This document shows, one piece after another, positions 26,873 to 35,292 of a stretch of 64,000 nt of DNA. The notes beneath the pieces are model-generated. The model was not told the origin of the DNA. It worked only from the letters and a program-made list of their open reading frames with translations, and ran no database searches. A program made the position numbers and the translations under genes. The stretch covers positions 1-64,000 of the forward strand of contig JBGVED010000002.1 of the NCBI GenBank assembly GCA_045119835.1. The letters are read 5' to 3'. The stretch comes from CALVUJ01 sp045119835. Lineage in GTDB: Bacteria > Bacillota_I > Bacilli_A > RFN20 > DUOF01. The stretch's first letter is position 1, and each line of letters starts with the position of its first letter.

Positions 26873-27754
26873 TTATTCTTCAAAAAAATCATTTATAGCT
26901 TTAAATTCTTGAGTAGGAAACTCATCTTCATTATGAATAATATTGCACACATCTATAAAATCAACTTTTAATATTTTACTAAGTTGTTTTTTTACTGGAA
27001 CGTACTTCTTAAGCAACTCTTTTTCATACAATTCTATTTCTTTAACATTGCATCCAACATTTTTTAAATCTTCTTTATATGTAGCAAAGAAAACAAGCTC
27101 CTTTGCGCTATTTTCCATTTGCTCTATCGAGAATAAAATTTTCTCTTCTTTACTAGATTTGATAGCTCCTATAGAATCCAAGCCTCTCTTACACTCACTA
27201 ACATTTTTATCCACACTAGAATAATTAGCAGTAAGCTCTTTCCCTTCAACGCTATCATAATTTCCACTAACATTAAACCCTGATTCTATCTCCAAAATAA
27301 TTGACTCTATAACTCCCGTATTATTATTTCCTAATATAACAATATTATGTCCTTTTCTAGCAAGAGCAAAATCACTATTAAAAACATCATAAGCACTAAC
27401 AACAGGAAACTTTTTAACAACAAATAGCAAAACTTTTAAGTTAGCAATTAACTGTTTCTTAAATGAATAATACTCATCTATTATTTTATTTTCCTCATTT
27501 TTTAAAGCTTGACACGCATTTTTAATAGTTAACCAATTACTATACTTTTTTTGCAAACTTTTTGCCATGACTATTTTATCGGCATATTCGCCATTAAGTT
27601 GAGAAGCACAAAATTGCTCAACCTTTTCTAAATTACCCAAAATACTAGCCATTTGTTTATTTATTTGCATTATTAAATTTTTTGTTTTCTTATCCTCAAT
27701 ATCATCTATAACAAAAACAGGCCTTTCGTTTTTTAATACATCTATTATCTTCAT
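26873..27754 (-). CDS. Helical cytoplasmic protein of unknown function
   Basis: The 293-residue protein is not one I recognise. It is mostly helical, without signal peptide, membrane span or clear catalytic motif. An N-terminal strand-like MKIIDVLKNERPVFVIDD leads into helices to about residue 120. A short alpha/beta-like part follows (KGHNIVILGNNNTGVIESI), then a second helical part. The ATG follows TTGGAGGGG at good spacing. It lies between serS and the alpha/beta hydrolase gene, same strand. Confidence 0.75.
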   Translation of the reverse strand: MKIIDVLKNERPVFVIDDIEDKKTKNLIMQINKQMASILGNLEKVEQFCASQLNGEYADKIVMAKSLQKKYSNWLTIKNACQALKNEENKIIDEYYSFKKQLIANLKVLLFVVKKFPVVSAYDVFNSDFALARKGHNIVILGNNNTGVIESIILEIESGFNVSGNYDSVEGKELTANYSSVDKNVSECKRGLDSIGAIKSSKEEKILFSIEQMENSAKELVFFATYKEDLKNVGCNVKEIELYEKELLKKYVPVKKQLSKILKVDFIDVCNIIHNEDEFPTQEFKAINDFFEE

Positions 27755-27832
27755 AACGACCCCTCCAACTATTTATAATATACCATTTTAAATTCTAAAT
27801 TCATATAAAGAACAGTTGTTTTCAAAAGAAAA

Positions 27833-27847
27833 AGGCCTTATGGCCTA
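27833..27847 (-). terminator. Terminator of the alpha/beta hydrolase gene
   Basis: AGGCC and GGCCT pair around TTAT (27833-27846), overlapping the TAG stop, and lead into T residues on the minus strand. Confidence 0.65.
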
Positions 27848-28936
27848 ATCTTTCTTTAATTTTGTAGATAATCTTAAATCATCCTCTGGTTCTTCTTCAA
27901 CAAAAGCAGTTTCTTCAACAACTTCGCTAGCTACAACCATTGAATCCTCTTTTATCGTATATGTTTTTACCTCAATTACTTCATTTCTTTTATTTGAAAC
28001 GAATGTTTCTTCAACTCTAGAATATTTATTAATCCACTCAGCAATATCACGAGCAACTTCTTCTTTATTTTTTTCAAGAAGCACATCATGTCTAGAATTA
28101 TTATATAGTATAGTTTCTACATTATTAAATCCTTTTCCTCTATAGTAATCTTGCAACTTCAATATTTGTTTTCCACAATGAGTAATGTAATCTTCTCTTC
28201 CTCCTAATAGTAAAATAGGAAAATCTCTACTAACTTTTTTTAATTTTCCAATTCTTGGTGTACTAACAATATATTTATATTGATAATAATAATATCCAAC
28301 AGTACATACATATCCAGCTAAAGGATCTTCAATAAATCTATCAACTTCATTAGGATCACTATTCATCCAATCATATTTAGTCCTTGTTGGCCTAAAATGC
28401 ATATTTAAAAATCTAGTTCTACTTCTAAAAGTTCCTTTACTTTTTGCTTTATCATAAAATAAAACTTTCTTTAGCAAACATTTTAAAAACATTGATTTAT
28501 CTCTAAAAGATGGTACACCACAAGAAGCTATAATAACACCATCAAAAATATTTTCAAATTCACCCATCATATATTGAGCCATTGAACCACCATAATCATC
28601 ACCTAACAAATACACTGGTTTACCTGGATACATTTTTTTTATCTTATCAACTAAATAATAAGCATTATAAGCGGAATAATAAAAATCCTTATCTTCCCAT
28701 TTTCCAAGCTCGTTCTTATCACCCATTGCTGTTTTTCCATGACCTATATGATCTATAGCAAACATTGCATATCCATTTTTAACTAAAGCATCACCAAAAG
28801 GCTCGTACCTTCCTCCATACCCTTCTGCTCCATGAAGAACAACAACACTTCCTCTAATAAGGGCAGGATCACTAGGTTTACACTCGTGATAAAAAAAAGA
28901 TTTTAATTTTGGGCCACAATCTCTAATAGTTTCCAT
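27845..28936 (-). CDS. Alpha/beta hydrolase, monoglyceride-lipase-like, with Asp at the nucleophile position
   Basis: The N-terminal core resembles serine-aminopeptidase S33/monoacylglycerol lipases: VVLHGAEGYGGRYEPF (oxyanion loop) and IDHIGHGKT. The nucleophile elbow reads LGDDYGG (Gly112-Asp-Asp114-Tyr-Gly116), so Asp114 stands where lipases have Ser. The acid is Asp249 (GGREDYITH) and the base His283 (NSRHDVL). An Asp nucleophile is known from haloalkane dehalogenases and epoxide hydrolases. A charged tail of about 55 residues follows the catalytic domain. ATG 28936 is chosen from GAGGTG eight bases upstream. No secretion signal. Confidence 0.82.
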   Translation of the reverse strand: METIRDCGPKLKSFFYHECKPSDPALIRGSVVVLHGAEGYGGRYEPFGDALVKNGYAMFAIDHIGHGKTAMGDKNELGKWEDKDFYYSAYNAYYLVDKIKKMYPGKPVYLLGDDYGGSMAQYMMGEFENIFDGVIIASCGVPSFRDKSMFLKCLLKKVLFYDKAKSKGTFRSRTRFLNMHFRPTRTKYDWMNSDPNEVDRFIEDPLAGYVCTVGYYYYQYKYIVSTPRIGKLKKVSRDFPILLLGGREDYITHCGKQILKLQDYYRGKGFNNVETILYNNSRHDVLLEKNKEEVARDIAEWINKYSRVEETFVSNKRNEVIEVKTYTIKEDSMVVASEVVEETAFVEEEPEDDLRLSTKLKKD

Positions 28937-29080
28937 AATAAACACACCTCACTAACGCAAGTTAATATTAACACATAATTTTACAATTTTCAATTTTTAT
29001 TTATATTCCACACATCACCACTCTATTAAAATTTGTTTTAAAATATTATTTTTAGAAATAATAATATCGAGGCGATAGAA

Positions 29081-29563
29081 ATGAAAAAAACCGGAGTGAC
29101 AAGAAAATTAGATGAATTAGGCAGAATTGTAATTCCAAAAGAAATAAGAAATAACTTTAAAATAGAAGAAGGAGATTACATTGAATTTTATCTAAATAAC
29201 GATGAAATAATAATTAAAAAGCCCTCTCCCCTAAAAGGATTGGACGATGAAATATATAAACTTTTTCAAACATATAACCTAAAATATCACAATTCAATTT
29301 CTATCATAGAAAATAAAATTATAATCCTAGGATATGGAAAAAACCTTAACAAAATAACAAATTCCTTATTAACATTAAATACCAATCAATACAACAGCAA
29401 AAACTTAATGCGCTACAAACACCAAGAAGACAATTATATAATAGGAAACATAACAAACGAAAAATTCTTAATAATACATGAAGAAAAACAATCAACCTCC
29501 CTTGATTCTGCAATCATAAACTTAATATTAGATTATTTAATTAAATTATTAAAAGAGGAATAA
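29081..29563 (+). CDS. spoVT: SpoVT/AbrB-family sporulation regulator
   Basis: Residues 1-50 are a swapped-hairpin AbrB DNA-binding domain (GVTRKLDELGRIVIPKEIR). The remaining 110 residues form a GAF-like domain, the SpoVT arrangement. In Bacillus SpoVT tunes sigma-G genes in the forespore and its gene follows mfd. Here it opens a plus-strand block with yabP, yabQ and a divIC-like gene, the same order as in Bacillus, but without yabM, yabN and yabO. A small dyad (29045-29062) lies just above the ribosome-binding site. Confidence 0.87.
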   Translation: MKKTGVTRKLDELGRIVIPKEIRNNFKIEEGDYIEFYLNNDEIIIKKPSPLKGLDDEIYKLFQTYNLKYHNSISIIENKIIILGYGKNLNKITNSLLTLNTNQYNSKNLMRYKHQEDNYIIGNITNEKFLIIHEEKQSTSLDSAIINLILDYLIKLLKEE

Positions 29564-29603
29564 AATAAAACATTATTCATATTTTTAAATAGGAGGGAAA
29601 AAT

Positions 29604-29900
29604 ATGGATAATCAAGTTATAAACATAAACAACAATCTAAAACACGATTTGTCCTTAACTAACAGAAAAGAACTACTAGTAACTGGAGTAAAAAACATTG
29701 AAAGCTTCGATAGCGCAGAATTTCTAATCCACACAGTTTTAGGGTTCTTACACATAAAAGGAAGCAACCTAACACTAGATAAAATGGATAATGAAAATAA
29801 CGAACTACTAATTAAAGGCCAAATAGATTCCTTGTCTTATGTAAATAACCAAAAAGGAAAAGAAAACAAAGGAAACATCTTTAAAAAATTACTTAAATGA
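29604..29900 (+). CDS. yabP: YabP-family spore coat-associated protein
   Basis: The 98-residue protein matches YabP: an N-terminal LTNRKELLVTGVKNIESFDSAEF segment, a strand region ending LLIKGQIDSLSYV, and a basic tail. YabP is needed for normal spore formation in Bacillus and acts in the mother cell. An AGGAGGG site precedes the ATG. The stop overlaps the yabQ start (ATGA). A CATATTTT sequence at 29578-29585 could be a sigma-E -10, but I see no firm -35. Confidence 0.85.
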   Translation: MDNQVININNNLKHDLSLTNRKELLVTGVKNIESFDSAEFLIHTVLGFLHIKGSNLTLDKMDNENNELLIKGQIDSLSYVNNQKGKENKGNIFKKLLK

Positions 29901-30280
29901 TGGAACTAGAGGTACAATTCCAAGTATTTTTTATGACTATACTATTTGGAATGTACCTTCTTTCTTTTTGGCAATTATTAAATAAATTTTTTCAAAATAA
30001 AATAATAAGATTTTTCTTTGAACTACCCTTCTTTATCCTAAACGCCCTCTTATATTATTTTCTTTTATTTAAACTAAATGGAGGAATCTTTAATATATAT
30101 TTAATTTTAGCCGTATTTATAGGTTTTTTTATACATCAAAAATTTTATGCTCCTAAAATTTTATTATACTATGAATTTATTTTAAAAAAATTTAATGCTA
30201 TAATGAAAAAAAAGAAAAAGAGGCGAATAACAAATGGAAAGAACAAAAAAAGAAAAAAGTATAAAAAAATTTCTAAATAG
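29897..30280 (+). CDS. yabQ: YabQ-family sporulation membrane protein
   Basis: The 127-residue protein has four hydrophobic segments in the first 95 residues and a very basic C-terminal tail, as in YabQ. YabQ is a spore-cortex factor in Bacillus. It starts within the yabP stop (ATGA) and its 3' end overlaps the next gene by 47 bases, so the three genes are tightly coupled. Confidence 0.82.
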   Translation: MMELEVQFQVFFMTILFGMYLLSFWQLLNKFFQNKIIRFFFELPFFILNALLYYFLLFKLNGGIFNIYLILAVFIGFFIHQKFYAPKILLYYEFILKKFNAIMKKKKKRRITNGKNKKRKKYKKISK

Positions 30281-30530
30281 AACATTTTCTTATATTGTCC
30301 TAATCATAGGAATATTTGCCGTTTGCTATTCAGTTAAATCAATAACAAATTATGCAATTACAAGAAAAGAAAATGAAAACCTTGAAAAACAACTCCTAGA
30401 ATTAAAAGAAGAAAATGAAAATCTAGAAATTATAAATCAAAAACTTAAAGATAAAGATTATTTTTCAATCTACGTAAAAGATAAATATCAATATTCATCT
30501 AAAGATAACTCAATTACACCTATAAACTAA
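30234..30530 (+). CDS. divIC: DivIC/FtsB-family septum protein
   Basis: The 98-residue bitopic protein has a basic cytoplasmic start, one membrane span (about 17-36) and an extracellular coiled coil with Asn/Glu/Leu heptads (ENENLEKQLLELKEENENLE). It has a DivIC-type C-terminal end (YVKDKYQYSSKD). DivIC works with FtsL and DivIB in the septal wall synthase complex. It lies after yabQ as in Bacillus. Confidence 0.87.
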   Translation: MERTKKEKSIKKFLNRTFSYIVLIIGIFAVCYSVKSITNYAITRKENENLEKQLLELKEENENLEIINQKLKDKDYFSIYVKDKYQYSSKDNSITPIN

Positions 30531-30540
30531 AAAACAATAA

Positions 30541-30588
30541 AAAAGACGCACAAAATCATTAATTTATTTAAAAAAAGCGTCTTTTTTT
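30541..30588 (+). terminator. Terminator of the spoVT-divIC block
   Basis: AAAAGACGC and GCGTCTTTT pair around an A/T-rich loop of about 28 bases, followed by a T-run. The loop is long for an intrinsic terminator. Confidence 0.55.
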
Positions 30589-30654
30589 ATTTGTATGCCA
30601 AAATAAAATTAGAAAAGTAACAAATAAATAAAAGAAATTAGTAAATAACTATGC

Positions 30655-30660
30655 TATAAT
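30655..30660 (+). promoter_or_regulatory. Extended -10 promoter of the tmk operon
   Basis: TGCTATAAT gives an extended -10 at 30652-30660. I see no convincing -35 at 17 bases. The tmk ribosome-binding site GAGGTG begins eight bases downstream. Confidence 0.5.
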
Positions 30661-30682
30661 TGAAAATGAGGTGTTATTAGTT

Positions 30683-31327
30683 ATGGGAACATTTATTTCA
30701 ATTGAAGGATTAGATGGATGTGGAAAAACATCTGTTATAAATTTAGTATCACAACAATTAAAACATGATGGTGTAGATTTAGTATGCACAAAAGAACCCG
30801 GCGGAAGTACAATTGCAAATCGCGTTAGAGATATTCTTGTAGATAAAGAAACAAAAAATATGGATTATATTACAGAAACACTATTATATGCCGCTTGCCG
30901 TAGCCAACATCTACACGATTTTATAATACCAAATTTAAACGAAGGAAAAGTTGTAATTACCGATAGATACGTTGACAGTTCATATGTTTATCAAGGAATA
31001 GCTAGAAATTTAGGATTAGACCAAGTAATGGCTATAAACAGTTTGGTTGTAAAAGATCACATGCCTGATTTAACAATCTACATTGACATAGCCCCAGAAA
31101 AATGCCTAGCAAGACTTAGAAAAGCAAGAAAAGCGGGCGTTAAAGTAGATTTGGAATCACTTGATTTTTATAATAGAGTAAGAGAAGGTTACCTAATAAT
31201 TAACCAATTATTTAAAGATAGAGTAGTTAAAATAAATGGTGACCAACCACTAGAAAAATTAGCTAAAGAAATATATGAAGCTATTGATGTCTTTTTAAGA
31301 GGTAGAAGCAATGAAGGAATATTTTAA
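30683..31327 (+). CDS. tmk: Tmk, thymidylate kinase
   Basis: Tmk phosphorylates dTMP to dTDP. The P-loop GLDGCGKTS, the EPGGS motif, DRYVDSSYVYQG and an Arg-rich lid segment (ARLRKARKAG) are all present. ATG 30683 is chosen because GAGGTG (30668-30673) is nine bases upstream; a longer frame would start at GTG 30671 within that site. The 3' end overlaps holB by 17 bases. First gene of the tmk-holB-ricT-rsmI operon, conserved in Bacilli. Confidence 0.96.
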   Translation: MGTFISIEGLDGCGKTSVINLVSQQLKHDGVDLVCTKEPGGSTIANRVRDILVDKETKNMDYITETLLYAACRSQHLHDFIIPNLNEGKVVITDRYVDSSYVYQGIARNLGLDQVMAINSLVVKDHMPDLTIYIDIAPEKCLARLRKARKAGVKVDLESLDFYNRVREGYLIINQLFKDRVVKINGDQPLEKLAKEIYEAIDVFLRGRSNEGIF

Positions 31328-32273
31328 AGAAAACCAAAAAGTAGCCTATTCCACTCTTCTTAATTGCAAAACAACAAATAAGTTTCCTCAAGCAATATTG
31401 CTAAACGGACACAAAGATACTCCCCTACTTGAAATAGCAAAATATGTTGCTAAATCAATAATATGTGAGCAAAAGACCCCTTGTGAAGAATGTTTGGATT
31501 GCTTAAGAATAGAAAATGAAAATTATACTGATTTAATTATTGTAGATGGAAATGAACATTCAATAAAAAAAGGCCAAATAGAGGAAATACAAGAAAGATT
31601 CTCTATTTCTGCTCTCGAAGAAAAAGGAAGCAAAATTTACATTATAAACAAAATAGAGAATGCAACCACCGAAGCAGTCAACTCGCTTTTAAAATTTTTA
31701 GAAGAACCAAATAATGACATCTACGCAATAATAACAACAGCAAACATAAACAATGTATTACAAACAATAATCTCTAGATGCATGAACATACGTTTAAAAA
31801 AATCTTCTAAGCACGAATTAGTTGTAGAAACGACCAAAAAAAATATTCCCCTTGAAGATGCTTTAATTTTATCTAGTTTTCAAGGAAGTTTAGAAACAAT
31901 TATAGACACTTATGAAAATTCATCTTACTTATCTATAAAAGATGTAACAATAGAATTACTTGAACAAATGAACGAAAAAGAAGATTTATTATATTTTTCA
32001 CAAATAGAAATAAGCGATATTGTAAAAGATAAAAATGATTTCTTAATGTTTCTAGAATTACTCGAACTCGCTTTTCTAGATATAGCTAATTATAAAAATA
32101 ACACGGAAATCATTTTTAAAGAACACGAAGATTTAATAGAAAATTTATCTACACAACTAGAGAATGTTCAAAACAAATTAAATACAATTATGCTTTTTAA
32201 AGGAAATACAATGATAAATGCTAATGTTAAACTATTATTAGATAGCTTAATAATAAAATTAGAAAGGAGATAA
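31311..32273 (+). CDS. holB: HolB, DNA polymerase III delta-prime subunit
   Basis: Delta-prime is the clamp-loader stator. The protein has a four-cysteine zinc module (CEQKTPCEECLDC), the INKIENATTEAVNSLLKFLEEP helix-strand segment typical of clamp-loader subunits, and the SRC motif ISRCMNI used as Arg finger for the neighbouring ATP site. The P-loop position (NGHKDTP) is degenerate, as usual for delta-prime. Position after tmk supports the call. Confidence 0.93.
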   Translation: MKEYFKENQKVAYSTLLNCKTTNKFPQAILLNGHKDTPLLEIAKYVAKSIICEQKTPCEECLDCLRIENENYTDLIIVDGNEHSIKKGQIEEIQERFSISALEEKGSKIYIINKIENATTEAVNSLLKFLEEPNNDIYAIITTANINNVLQTIISRCMNIRLKKSSKHELVVETTKKNIPLEDALILSSFQGSLETIIDTYENSSYLSIKDVTIELLEQMNEKEDLLYFSQIEISDIVKDKNDFLMFLELLELAFLDIANYKNNTEIIFKEHEDLIENLSTQLENVQNKLNTIMLFKGNTMINANVKLLLDSLIIKLERR

Positions 32274-32277
32274 GCCC

Positions 32278-33108
32278 ATGAATAATAACGAAGGATATTT
32301 TGTCGAAGTAAGTTACGATTCAAATAAAGGAAAAAGACATTACTATACATTAGATAATACTTTAAAACCAAATGACAAAGTAATAATAGAAACAACACTA
32401 GGAACTGAAGTAGGAACTATCACATCTTCTTTAATTAAAGAAAGCGACTCACCATACACAGACAATTCATTAACCATCATAAGAAGCGCAACAAAAGAAG
32501 ATTTACAAACATACCAAAACAACAAAAAAGAAACAGAAGATGCTTGCAAAATATTTAACGAAGGTGTAGAAAAACTAAAATTAGATATGAAACTAGTGAA
32601 TGCCGTATATACATTAGATAAAACCAAAATTTTATTTTCCTATGTATCAGAAGAGAGAGTTGACTTTAGAGAACTTTTAAAAGAATTGTCAACTTCACTA
32701 AAATGCAGAATAGAACTAAAACAAATTGGTGCTAGAGATCGCTCAAAAAGTGTCGGAGGAATAGGAATATGTGGCCTACCTCTTTGCTGTTCTTCATTTC
32801 TAAACGAATTTGAAGGAATAAGCATAAATATGGCCAAAAACCAATACCTTGCTTTAAACACCCAAAAATTATCTGGGCAATGTAACAAACTGCTATGCTG
32901 TTTAAAATATGAAGACAGTCAATACGCCTCATTAAAAGAAGGAGTGCCTAAAATTGGTCAAAAATTCAACCACCAAGGTAAATATTGTAAAGTAACCTCA
33001 ATTAATTTATTATCTCAAATGGCTAGAATAGAAAGTGACGATAAAGAATTAATTGAAAATATAACCCTAAATGAGTTAAAGAAAATTATTAGAAACGGAA
33101 ACAAATAA
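32278..33108 (+). CDS. ricT: RicT/YaaT, PSP1-domain protein of the Y complex
   Basis: The 276-residue protein has the PSP1 domain with its cysteine-rich signature (GICGLPLCCSSF, then CNKLLCCLKYE). RicT with RicA and RicF forms an iron-sulfur complex that promotes RNase Y-dependent RNA maturation and, in Bacillus, sporulation and competence. An AAGGAGAT site lies before the ATG. It sits between holB and rsmI as in Bacillus, without yabA. Confidence 0.93.
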   Translation: MNNNEGYFVEVSYDSNKGKRHYYTLDNTLKPNDKVIIETTLGTEVGTITSSLIKESDSPYTDNSLTIIRSATKEDLQTYQNNKKETEDACKIFNEGVEKLKLDMKLVNAVYTLDKTKILFSYVSEERVDFRELLKELSTSLKCRIELKQIGARDRSKSVGGIGICGLPLCCSSFLNEFEGISINMAKNQYLALNTQKLSGQCNKLLCCLKYEDSQYASLKEGVPKIGQKFNHQGKYCKVTSINLLSQMARIESDDKELIENITLNELKKIIRNGNK

Positions 33109-33109
33109 A

Positions 33110-33964
33110 ATGAAGCAACAAACATTTACTAATCAAAAACCTACTCTTTATCTTGTAGCAACACCAATTGGCAACCTTGAAGAAATGACCTATCGTAGTA
33201 TCAATATTTTAAAAAGTGCAAAACTAATTGCCTGCGAAGATACAAGAAATACCAAAATATTAACAAACCACTACAACATTACCACTCCCCTTTTAAGTTG
33301 CCACGAACACAATGAAAAAATAATGTGCGAAAAAATAATCAATATCTTAAAAGAAGGAAATGATGTTGCACTTGTAAGTGATGCAGGATACCCACTTATT
33401 TCTGACCCCGGCTCTATTCTAGTAGATTCAGTATTAAAAAATAATTTTAATGTTACTACAATATCTGGACCATGCGCCTTTTTAAACGCCCTAGTTTCAT
33501 CAAATCTTGATCTTTCTACATTTACCTTTATTGGCTTTTTAGATCCAAAAAGAAGTACAAGGCTAAAGAAACTAGAAGAAATAAAAGATAAAAAAGAAAC
33601 ACTAATATTCTATGAATCAGTACACAGAATTAAAGAAACACTAAATGATTTTTTAACAGTTTTAGGAGACAGGAAAATAACCCTAGCAAGAGAATTAACA
33701 AAAAAATTTGAAGAATACACTCGAGGAACAATAAATGAAGTAATAGATTCAATGGACGAAAACACTAAAGGTGAATTTGTTATAATAGTCGAAGGAAACA
33801 AACAAGAAAAAACAATTGATGATTACTTCATTCTACAAGAAGTAAACAAACTAATAGAAAAAGGAGAAAGAAGTAAAACAGCAATTGAAATAATTTCTAC
33901 ATCCTATAATTTAAAAAAGAATTATGTTTACGATTTATATATAAAAAACAAAAAAGATGACTAA
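33110..33964 (+). CDS. rsmI: RsmI, 16S rRNA C1402 2'-O-methyltransferase
   Basis: The protein is a SAM-dependent tetrapyrrole-methylase-fold enzyme with the family motifs LYLVATPIGNLEEMTYR, CEDTRNT, VSDAGYPLISDPG and SGPCAFLNALVSS. It starts one base after ricT and ends inside a bidirectional terminator. Length (284 residues) is normal. Confidence 0.96.
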   Translation: MKQQTFTNQKPTLYLVATPIGNLEEMTYRSINILKSAKLIACEDTRNTKILTNHYNITTPLLSCHEHNEKIMCEKIINILKEGNDVALVSDAGYPLISDPGSILVDSVLKNNFNVTTISGPCAFLNALVSSNLDLSTFTFIGFLDPKRSTRLKKLEEIKDKKETLIFYESVHRIKETLNDFLTVLGDRKITLARELTKKFEEYTRGTINEVIDSMDENTKGEFVIIVEGNKQEKTIDDYFILQEVNKLIEKGERSKTAIEIISTSYNLKKNYVYDLYIKNKKDD

Positions 33965-33977
33965 AAATCATCTTTTT
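33951..33977. terminator. Bidirectional terminator between rsmI and the HEXXH gene
   Basis: AAAAAGATGA and TCATCTTTTT form a hairpin with T-runs in both directions. The stop codons of both converging genes lie within it. Confidence 0.8.
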
Positions 33978-35218
33978 ATATTATTAGTTTGTAAAGATAC
34001 AACACCTAATTGATCACAAATATGCTCTAGATTTTTCCTTGTATCATCTAAAAATAACCCTAAATGACTCTTAAAACGCTCCATATCTTTACTATTCTCA
34101 ATTTTCAAACTTCCTTTTGAAAGTTCATCAAACAAAATATTTTCAAAAACTTTTCTACCATCACCATTACTAATAAAACTTTTCACAAACTTAGAATTAA
34201 TTTTTTCAAAATCTCCATTTTTCAAAATACCTCGATAAATATTAACATAATCTTCCTTCTCCAACACACTCTGCAAATCAATTTGAAAAGCAAATTTACT
34301 ACAATCTTTTTTAATTAAAATAGGCACTATAGCCCCCCTTAATCGAGACAACTGTTCTTCAGAAAAAGTAGAAATCTTATCCATCAAAGATCTTTTTGTA
34401 AATAGACAATTCTTTTCAAACACCGTAACAAAATCTTCACAAACCTCAAACGGATCCTCTCCTTCAGTCTTTAATCTTAAAGAATAAAAAAAAGCAAAAC
34501 ATTCCGTTTGAGGAAACCCTCTATCAACAAGTTCTTTTTCTTTATCTAAAAAATATGAGATGGGATACTGTGCAACGATTTTAGCAAAATTATAATACAT
34601 TGTTTCAAAAGAAGATGTTTGTTTCTTGGATTCAAAATATTTTTCATTAGCTCCTTTTAATTGCTCTTCAACCACTTTTTGCCACTTACCTTTTAAATAC
34701 ATATTATTTTTCAAATCCGCAAAAACCTCTTTGCTATACCTATTTCCTCCTTCTCGTGCCATAACCTCATGATGCGTTATATAATATGAACTAAATGAAA
34801 GAAGATCACAAAATTCTTGAAGATCACCATCATAATTTAAATTTAAATAATTAAAAACATTTTCAACCTCTTGCTCATTAATTAAACGATGATCTAAATC
34901 TTTCTCATTAGTTTGAAGTGCATGTGTACATTCATGCCCAAAGGTATCTATCAAATCCCCTAAAGAACCTTTACTCCCCCTGATTATATCCTCAAAAATA
35001 GAATTCCCGATAAAAACACTATTTTCCAAAGCATCGTACTGACCTGCCAAAAGATCAGAATCACCAGTTATTATTTTTGGCACATTAGAAATTTTATCTT
35101 TAAATGAGGAACGTAAAAAAGACTCCTGTAAAAAAGTTTTTATTTGCTCAATATTAGTTTTTCTAGACGTAATTTTTTTAAACAACTTTGCATATTCCTC
35201 ATCACTCATAGCTGACAT
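33968..35218 (-). CDS. Cytoplasmic HEXXH (zincin-like) protein of unknown function
   Basis: With ATG 35218 the product has 416 residues. It contains FGHECTHALQ, an HEXXH motif (His95 to His99), and about 50 residues later HHEVMAREGG, where a Glu could be a third zinc ligand as in gluzincins. The rest is helical and charged. No signal peptide, so the putative peptidase is intracellular. A second in-frame ATG at 35209 is possible. I do not recognise a named family. It stands between rsmI and mfd with its own promoter (a TATAAT about 20 bases upstream) and shares a terminator with rsmI. Confidence 0.72.
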   Translation of the reverse strand: MSAMSDEEYAKLFKKITSRKTNIEQIKTFLQESFLRSSFKDKISNVPKIITGDSDLLAGQYDALENSVFIGNSIFEDIIRGSKGSLGDLIDTFGHECTHALQTNEKDLDHRLINEQEVENVFNYLNLNYDGDLQEFCDLLSFSSYYITHHEVMAREGGNRYSKEVFADLKNNMYLKGKWQKVVEEQLKGANEKYFESKKQTSSFETMYYNFAKIVAQYPISYFLDKEKELVDRGFPQTECFAFFYSLRLKTEGEDPFEVCEDFVTVFEKNCLFTKRSLMDKISTFSEEQLSRLRGAIVPILIKKDCSKFAFQIDLQSVLEKEDYVNIYRGILKNGDFEKINSKFVKSFISNGDGRKVFENILFDELSKGSLKIENSKDMERFKSHLGLFLDDTRKNLEHICDQLGVVSLQTNNIKR

Positions 35219-35292
35219 ATAAATCACCACTTTATATCATTATAACACATAAAGATTTATAATACCTCTTATTAATAAGATTCCCACAACAC

